Origin: Acidimicrobiia bacterium
GTDB taxonomy: Bacteria; Actinomycetota; Acidimicrobiia; Spongiisociales; ZC4RG35
Direction of reading: 5' to 3'
Assembly (NCBI GenBank): GCA_025928935.1
Contig: JAICNB010000004.1
Coordinates: 19,687-83,686 of the forward strand
Length of the DNA stretch: 64,000 nt
Position numbers and translations under genes: made by a program. Below are positions 58,987 through 64,000 of this stretch, piece by piece. The notes under the pieces are model-generated. The model saw nothing but the letters and a program-made list of their open reading frames with translations, was not told the origin of the DNA and did no database searches. Position 1 is the first letter of the stretch. The number at the start of each line of letters is the position of its first letter.

Positions 58987-60378
58987 ATGAGGCTAGGTAG
59001 GACAAGACCGTTGCGGGGATGGTTCGGACGTCTCCGGCCCACCGTGCAGCGCAGGCTGCGCATCGCTGTGCCCTACTCCCTGATGGGTGCGTTCGCCCTG
59101 GTCGGCTCGTTCGTCGTGTCCGATATGCCCAACTGGCTCTACTGGTTCCCTTTCGCAGTCCTCTTCATCCTCCTCGAGTTCTTCGCCGTCGAAGTCAACG
59201 ACCGGATGCTGCAGTCCTCATCGGTGATGGTGGCGATGAGCGCTGGGGTCATAATGGCGATGAGCCCTGGCTCCGACGCCATGTTCGGGCTCGCCCTCAT
59301 GGGTGCCCTGGCGCTGTTCACTCCGCTCGACTTCAAGGAGAAGCGCTGGTTCCAGCCGGTGGCCAACTTCGGGCAGATCGTCACCGCCTGCGCCGTGTCG
59401 GGGTGGATCCTCGATGTGAACCTCGATGGGACCCGAATCACCGCCGGATCCCTCATCCACGTCCTATGGGTGTCGGCGCTGGCCGCCCTGGCCTACACCA
59501 CGGTGCAGACGGTCCTGGTCCGTCATGCTGTCAAGGTCGTCTTCGGACGGGACAATCTCGAGCCCTGGTCACAGATGCCGATCCTCTTCGGGGGACAGGT
59601 CGCAATGGGGCTGGTCGGTGGTCTCATCGGCGCCGCCTTCCTGATCGCCGGGGGCCAAGCCATCATCGTCTTCATCGTCGGCGTGTACGCCATCGGCCAC
59701 ATGTCGCTGTACGCCTTCGCCCAGCTCCGCGAGTCACACATCGGGTCGATCCGTGGATTCGTCAAGACCCTCGAGGCCAAGGACATGTACACCCGCGGCC
59801 ATACCGAGCGTGTCGCCTTCTTCGCCCAGATGATCGGCGAGGAGATGGGCTTCAACGGGACCCAGCTGGAGACCCTGCGCTGGTCGGCGCTGATCCACGA
59901 CCTGGGCAAGCTGGCGGTCCCGACCGAGCTGATCCGGAAGCGGGGACGTCTCGACGAAGACGAGTACGCCGACATGAAGGCCCATGCTCAGCTGGTCGAG
60001 GAGATTCTGGCCGAGGTGGACTTCCTCCAGCCGATGGTGGAGATCGCCTCGGGGCACCACAGCAACTTCGACGGGAGCGGGTACGGGGGGAGCGGGCACA
60101 CTCACGGTGACTCACCCAAGCTGGAGGCCTGCATCGTGGCTGTGGCTGATGCCTTCGACGCCATGACCTCGGCCCGGTCGTACAGGATGGCGCTCTCCCA
60201 GCAATACGCGATCTCGGAGCTGAGGGTGCACGCGGGCGGACAGTTCCACCCCGACGTGGTGGACGCCTTCGAGAAGGCCCTGGAAAAGACCGGGCGTCGT
60301 TGGGGGGCACCCCACGTGAACGACGAGGAGATGGCCCGTCGTCTCGCCGAGGAGCCGGAGCTGACTCTCCGTGGCTAG
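58987..60378 (+). CDS. Membrane HD-GYP-like phosphohydrolase
   Basis: 463 residues: about seven hydrophobic helices to residue ~245 (YSLMGAFALVGSFVVSD ... IIVFIVGVYAIGHMSLYAF), then an HD-GYP-type domain: GHTERVAFFAQMIGEEMG, the HD pair LIHDLGKLAVP, SGHHSNFDGSGYGG, VADAFDAMTSARSYR. The GYP triplet is GYG here. HD-GYP enzymes degrade c-di-GMP or related dinucleotides. AAGGGG precedes the ATG. It overlaps the next gene by 8 bp. Confidence 0.88.
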   Translation: MRLGRTRPLRGWFGRLRPTVQRRLRIAVPYSLMGAFALVGSFVVSDMPNWLYWFPFAVLFILLEFFAVEVNDRMLQSSSVMVAMSAGVIMAMSPGSDAMFGLALMGALALFTPLDFKEKRWFQPVANFGQIVTACAVSGWILDVNLDGTRITAGSLIHVLWVSALAALAYTTVQTVLVRHAVKVVFGRDNLEPWSQMPILFGGQVAMGLVGGLIGAAFLIAGGQAIIVFIVGVYAIGHMSLYAFAQLRESHIGSIRGFVKTLEAKDMYTRGHTERVAFFAQMIGEEMGFNGTQLETLRWSALIHDLGKLAVPTELIRKRGRLDEDEYADMKAHAQLVEEILAEVDFLQPMVEIASGHHSNFDGSGYGGSGHTHGDSPKLEACIVAVADAFDAMTSARSYRMALSQQYAISELRVHAGGQFHPDVVDAFEKALEKTGRRWGAPHVNDEEMARRLAEEPELTLRG

Positions 60379-61615
60379 CTGGAGCCCGCGCGCCTTGGCG
60401 ATCGTCTCCTGGATGTACGTCGTCGTCGTCGCCGCCATCGGTCTCTACGCGGCCACCCTGGCATCGCTCGACCCGGTGACGATCCTGGTGGCGGTCACCG
60501 CCCTGGTCCTGGCCTCGATGGTGAGCGTCCCGGTCTCGAACTCGGGCAATCGGTTCACGGTCGGCCTCGCCGTTGCCGCCGCGGTCCCCATGGTCCTCGG
60601 TCCAACCGACGAAGTGGATCTCCCGGGTTCGATCGCGGTGTATGGGCTGGGCCTGGCGATCGTCTGGGCGCTCCGCTACTCACGTGGTGAGAAGCACAAC
60701 GACCTCCTGCCCACCCTGGTGCGGAGGTTCGCCGGTTACGCGACCTATGCCACGGTGTACGCCGCTCTCCGGACAGGGCCTTTCACCGACATGAACGGTG
60801 GTTGGGCGGACCTGGTCCCCTTCGGCGTGGCCCTGCTGGCATGGATGGCGGTGGAGGTATTCCTCAGGGCGATGCTGGTCGTGGGCAAGAGAGAGCTCTC
60901 CCGGAGCTATCTGGCCCGATCGCTCATCCACGATCTCAACGTCTTCCTCGGGCTCGCGCTGACCGGGGGCCTGTTCGGAGAGCTTTGGCCCACCATCCGC
61001 TGGTGGGCACTTCCCATCGCCGCCCTGCCCTACTCGTTCGCCCACCTCGCCTTCCTGCGCTTCCAGGAGACGAAAGTCACCTACAAACAGACCATCCGGG
61101 CCCTGGCACGGATCCCGGAGGTGTCGGGACTGGGGGTCGACGGCCACGCCGACCGGACCACGGATCTGGCGGCGACGATCGCCAAGGAGATCGGGCTCGG
61201 ACCGGTGGAAGTCGAAGATGTCGAGTACACCGGGCTGATGCACGACATCGGGCGCGTCAGCCTCAACGAGCCCCAGATCGTGCTCCACGGGTACACCAAC
61301 GACGACATCGCCCGGTGGAGCTCGGAGATCATCGCCGAGTCGCCTTACCTGAGCCGGGTCGCCACCCATGTCCGGCATCAGTACGAGCCTTACCGCAAGC
61401 CTGGCGAGCAGTCGGACCCCGAGGTTTCCGACGTCTCACGCATCGTCAAGGTCGCGGCCGCATACGACTGGCAGGTGCATCTGGAGGGCCTGTCCCCGCT
61501 TCAGGCATTGGAGGTGCTCCACAGCGGCGCCGCCTACGACTTCGACCCGGAGGTTGTTGCGTCTTTGCGAAGGATCCTGGAGACCCGGGGCGTCCTCACT
61601 CCGGTCCGCGTCTGA
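60371..61615 (+). CDS. Membrane HD-domain protein, degenerate HD-GYP partner
   Basis: 414 residues from a GTG start. About seven hydrophobic segments to residue ~225, then an HD domain with LMHDIGRVSLNEPQ and VATHVRHQYEPYRKPG. The HHE..GxGYP region of active HD-GYPs is replaced, and DAMTSxRxYR becomes YDWQVHLEGLSP. It is probably catalytically impaired or of different specificity, and may work as a heterodimer with the upstream protein (inference). Confidence 0.82.
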   Translation: MASWSPRALAIVSWMYVVVVAAIGLYAATLASLDPVTILVAVTALVLASMVSVPVSNSGNRFTVGLAVAAAVPMVLGPTDEVDLPGSIAVYGLGLAIVWALRYSRGEKHNDLLPTLVRRFAGYATYATVYAALRTGPFTDMNGGWADLVPFGVALLAWMAVEVFLRAMLVVGKRELSRSYLARSLIHDLNVFLGLALTGGLFGELWPTIRWWALPIAALPYSFAHLAFLRFQETKVTYKQTIRALARIPEVSGLGVDGHADRTTDLAATIAKEIGLGPVEVEDVEYTGLMHDIGRVSLNEPQIVLHGYTNDDIARWSSEIIAESPYLSRVATHVRHQYEPYRKPGEQSDPEVSDVSRIVKVAAAYDWQVHLEGLSPLQALEVLHSGAAYDFDPEVVASLRRILETRGVLTPVRV

Positions 61616-61686
61616 ACCGACTCTTCGCCTCCTGTGCGCAGCCGGCCACCTGTGAGGTGGCGCGTGCACACGACACGAGATCCCCG

Positions 61687-62277
61687 CTAGGTCTTGCTCG
61701 CGGATCCGGGCTGGGCGTGGGCGCCCCGCTTGAAATAGCGACGGGGTCGTCGTAGCTCGAACTCCAGGAACCGCCCCAACCCGACGGCGAGGAAGACGTC
61801 ACCCAGGCTGATCACCTGGCCGACACCCCCAATCCGGAGAGGGATGACGTCGGCGAAGGCCGTCAGATGTGAGCTCGAGTCGAGCAGCACGTGCTTGTAG
61901 GTGCCGGAAAGATCGGGCGCGGAGATGGTGAACCCGCTGGCGACCTCGGCCGCCTCGGCGAGAACGGGCATGCCTCCGTTGATCGCGATCACGGTGAAGT
62001 TCATGAGGACCCCCAAACCGGCCAGCCACATCCCCGGGCTTCTGCGATTGAGGAGGACCAGTCCCATGAGCAACACATAGGAGATCAGCACCATGGCCAG
62101 CCCGAGACCTTCCGCCCAACTCGTGTCGGGGAGCCAGGCAGTCGCGACCTGCAGCCCCAACGCAACGAGCAGAAGCCACCAGTAACGGAGCTCGATGTCA
62201 CCCAGGTTGGTGAGACGGCCCCCGCGCAGAACCGCCATAGCCAGGGCGATGAACAGGACGATGGCCAGCCATAGCAT
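61687..62277 (-). CDS. DUF5317 membrane protein
   Basis: 196 residues with five hydrophobic helices: LWLAIVLFIALAMAVLRGG, YWWLLLVALGLQVATAWLP, LAMVLISYVLLMGLVLL, LAGLGVLMNFTVIAINGGMPV, and a C-terminal IGGVGQVISLGDVFLAVGLGRFL. The phrases GGRLTNLGDIELR and NGGMPV fit DUF5317, which has no assigned role. It converges on the HD-domain gene; the spacer carries a short GCCACC/GGTGGC hairpin. Confidence 0.82.
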   Translation of the reverse strand: MLWLAIVLFIALAMAVLRGGRLTNLGDIELRYWWLLLVALGLQVATAWLPDTSWAEGLGLAMVLISYVLLMGLVLLNRRSPGMWLAGLGVLMNFTVIAINGGMPVLAEAAEVASGFTISAPDLSGTYKHVLLDSSSHLTAFADVIPLRIGGVGQVISLGDVFLAVGLGRFLEFELRRPRRYFKRGAHAQPGSASKT

Positions 62278-62335
62278 GTGCTTCGACGGTAATACCTGGT
62301 GTCAAGTGAGATGCCGGCAATGGCAGGGGTGAGGC

Positions 62336-63094
62336 TTGGTCGAATACGAAGTGAACGAGGGTAGGGCGACCATCACCATCTCCGACCCGGAGCGGCGCAA
62401 CCCGATATCGGTGACGACCATGGAGGGCCTGCTCGAGGCAACGGGGAAGGGCCTCGACGATCGTTCTGTTCGTGTCCTGGTCTACACGGGAGCAGGGGAC
62501 GTGTTCTCCGCGGGCGGTGACCTGTCAAGCTCGTTCGTTGACGACGCTGTCGGCCTCCACCGGGAACGGGGGATCTTGGCCGATCTCTTCCGCCTGATGA
62601 TTCGCGGGGGCAAGCCCACGGTGGCGCGAGTGAACGGCCATGCCCTTGCGGGCGGGTTCGGCCTCGCCATCGCCTGCGACGTGACGATTTGCGTCGACGA
62701 CGCCAAGCTCGGCACGACCGAGGTCGCAGTCGGCCTGTGGCCGATGATGATCTCGGCGCTCCTGGTCAGGGTGATGCCGAGGAAGGCGGCACTCGAGCTG
62801 ATGCTCACTGGTCGGGTGATCGACCCCTTCGAGGCTCAGCGTCTCGGCGCTGTCTCCCGGGTGGTGTCGAGCGCCGACCTCGACCGGGCCGTGGACGAGA
62901 CCGTGGCGGCGCTCCAGTCGAAGAGCGCAGCCACCCTCATGATCGGACGTGACTCGTATCACGGTATCGCCGACCTCGACTTCGATGCTGCCCTGGACAG
63001 ATTGCAGGTCGGTTTGACCTCCGTCGCCATGAGCGATGACGCCGCGGAGGGGGTCGCCGCTTTCCTGGAGAAGCGGGAGCCGAGATGGGTTTAG
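62336..63094 (+). CDS. Enoyl-CoA hydratase/isomerase family protein
   Basis: A 252-residue crotonase-fold enzyme: oxyanion-hole strands VFSAGGDLSSS and GHALAGGFGLAIACDV, then LGTTEVAVGLWPMM and AFLEKREPRW at the end. The first catalytic Glu position of hydratases is not obvious, so isomerase or hydrolase activity is possible. TTG start with AGGGGTGAGG upstream. It overlaps the sortase gene by 10 bp. Confidence 0.87.
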   Translation: MVEYEVNEGRATITISDPERRNPISVTTMEGLLEATGKGLDDRSVRVLVYTGAGDVFSAGGDLSSSFVDDAVGLHRERGILADLFRLMIRGGKPTVARVNGHALAGGFGLAIACDVTICVDDAKLGTTEVAVGLWPMMISALLVRVMPRKAALELMLTGRVIDPFEAQRLGAVSRVVSSADLDRAVDETVAALQSKSAATLMIGRDSYHGIADLDFDAALDRLQVGLTSVAMSDDAAEGVAAFLEKREPRWV

Positions 63095-63819
63095 GGCAAG
63101 CGGACGTTGCCACGGCGCCCAGGGCAGGGAAACGGGGCAGACGTGCCGCGGAGATCCTCGGGTGGACACTCATCTGGACCGGCCTCTACATGTTCGGCTA
63201 CGTGGGCTGGCTGCTCTTCGGCACCGATCTGGTCAACGCACGCGTCCAGCACGAGGCAGTGAGCCATCTCGAGACCCGATTCGACGAGGCGGCCGAATTG
63301 CCGCCCGAGATCGAAGAGGTGGTTGTCGAGGACGAGGTGGTGGTCGAGCGCGTTCTGGAGGATGCCCCGGCCGATGACACAGGTTTCGCCATGCTGCGGG
63401 TGCCGAAAGTGGGTCTGGAGGCAGTCGTGTTCGAGGGCGTGGCCACCGAGACGCTGGCAAAGGGCCCCGGCCACATGCCGGGCACCGCGTTGCCCGGCCA
63501 GCCTGGGAACTCGGTCATCTCGGGGCACAGGACGACGCATGGGCGCCCCTTCCACGATTTCGACCTGCTCGTGCCCGGCGATCTGATCGAAGTCGACACC
63601 GGCATCGGGACACATGTCTACGAGGTGCGTGATTCATTCATCGTCGCCCCCAGCGACGTCTGGGTCACCGAGGACAGGGATGGGGGCTGGTTGACTCTGA
63701 CAACGTGCAACCCGAAGTACTCGGCGCGGGAGCGTCTGATCATCACCGCCGAGCTCGTGTCCGGCCCGAACGCCGAGTACATCGCCACCCTCGACGACAG
63801 CGCACTGCCGGTTGCCTAG
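63085..63819 (+). CDS. Class E-type sortase
   Basis: 244 residues: one N-terminal helix (LGWTLIWTGLYMFGYVGWLLFG), an acidic linker, and a sortase domain with catalytic His in VISGHRTTHGRPF, Cys in LTLTTCNPKYSARERL and Arg in the same block. Class E sortases replace class A as housekeeping enzymes in many actinobacteria and attach LAXTG-type proteins to the wall. The domain ends near ITAELVSG; the last ~17 residues lead to a TAG stop that coincides with a likely insertion junction. Confidence 0.9.
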   Translation: MGLGQADVATAPRAGKRGRRAAEILGWTLIWTGLYMFGYVGWLLFGTDLVNARVQHEAVSHLETRFDEAAELPPEIEEVVVEDEVVVERVLEDAPADDTGFAMLRVPKVGLEAVVFEGVATETLAKGPGHMPGTALPGQPGNSVISGHRTTHGRPFHDFDLLVPGDLIEVDTGIGTHVYEVRDSFIVAPSDVWVTEDRDGGWLTLTTCNPKYSARERLIITAELVSGPNAEYIATLDDSALPVA

Positions 63820-64000
63820 TGGTCCGTCGCTGAATTAGTTGACTCTGGCATGGTTCAGGTCATGGAGGTGCCGGCGGGGGCTCGGGTGGAGTTGGACCGA
63901 TGGCTCGGTCGTCGGTGTTGCCGCATCGGCAGGTCGTGCAGGCGAAGGCGCTGTTGGCATTGGCTGATGGGCGGTCGGTGCGTTCGACAGCGAAGAACTC
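63817..64000 (+). mobile_element. Left end of an IS630-like insertion sequence (truncated by window edge)
   Basis: After the dinucleotide TA, which forms part of the sortase TAG stop, sequence character changes to GGTCCGTCGCTGAATTAGTTGA, a plausible terminal repeat, and a transposase-like reading frame follows. IS630 elements target TA. The right end and the partner repeat lie outside the window. Confidence 0.5.
63900..64000 (+). CDS. IS630-type transposase N-terminus (3' end outside window)
   Basis: From ATG: MARSSVLPHRQVVQAKALLALADGRSVRSTAKN, which resembles the N-terminal helix-turn-helix of IS630-family transposases (ARSxxxPHRQVxRAKxLLxxADG). In another frame just upstream, GARVELDRW resembles the residues that usually precede this block, so a frameshift near the start is possible. 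Only 33 codons are visible. Confidence 0.5.
   Translation, partial: MARSSVLPHRQVVQAKALLALADGRSVRSTAKN

Overview
The window comes from a high-GC bacterium with short intergenic gaps and very frequent ATGA, GTGA and TTGA start/stop overlaps. The gene content points to an actinobacterium: F420 machinery (a CofC/FbiD guanylyltransferase and an LLM-type F420 oxidoreductase), a class E sortase, DUF2332, menaquinone genes, a MurA with the Asp-for-Cys substitution known from mycobacteria, and several promoters whose -10 box sits 6-7 nt before the ATG (leaderless). An uncultured Acidimicrobiia-like lineage is my best guess. That is inference; no rRNA gene is present to settle it. Almost all of the window is ordinary chromosome. 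The accessory-looking parts are a 2-kb segment next to tRNA-Glu and an IS630-like end at the right edge.

Layout, left to right. 0-2.3 kb: truncated methyltransferase, RNase HI with a zinc ribbon, DUF2332. 2.3-6.7 kb (minus): a compact operon of a toroid protein, PgpA, a universal stress protein, CofC, glycerate 2-kinase and an SDR. 6.8-10.5 kb: ilvE, a hypothetical, a FAH-family protein, gltX and tRNA-Glu(TTC). 10.5-12.5 kb (minus): a membrane hydrolase and a membrane protein, bracketed by the tRNA-Glu 3' end and a 16-bp copy of it. 12.7-13.9 kb: DsbB plus an anchored thioredoxin-like protein. 13.9-18.1 kb: rpiB, murA, SpoIID, an Nfu-type protein, short MeaB. 18.1-24.2 kb (minus): ppdK, a CocE-type hydrolase, a Rieske-FAD oxidoreductase. 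24.2-28.6 kb: menB-menA followed by two META lipoproteins (minus), with menE divergent. 28.6-32 kb (minus): ino1, arfB, a divergent sigma factor with an SOS-box promoter, and an O-methyltransferase. 32-42.5 kb: DUF6941, M23 peptidase, SufB, two CNNM/CBS proteins, then a response regulator, histidine kinase and HtrA. 42.5-46.1 kb: cobalamin riboswitch, btuFCD and a corrinoid adenosyltransferase. 46.1-51 kb (minus): a large cyclase-STAND-TPR regulator, a Clp-N protein with an HTH partner, an APH-like kinase. 51-56.3 kb: DUF885 peptidase, LysM-M23 peptidase, RlmN, HhH protein, F420 oxidoreductase. 56.3-64 kb: gamma-glutamyltransferase, a hypothetical, a 480-bp structured spacer, paired membrane HD-GYP-like proteins, DUF5317, enoyl-CoA hydratase, sortase E, and a transposase start.

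The most interesting signals are regulatory. (1) A perfect LexA-type box CGAAC-N4-GTTCG overlaps the -10 of a sigma factor whose -35-reading helix is strongly altered. (2) Two 18-bp operators, 15/18 identical, cover the -35 and -10 of a leaderless HTH/Clp-N gene pair. (3) A 16-bp duplication of the tRNA-Glu 3' end brackets a 2-kb segment. (4) A glycerate 2-kinase is translationally coupled to CofC, raising the question of which phosphoacid primes F420 here. (5) A palindrome lies over the predicted sufB transcription start. All promoter and operator calls come from reading the sequence alone. No database search, folding program or alignment was run.
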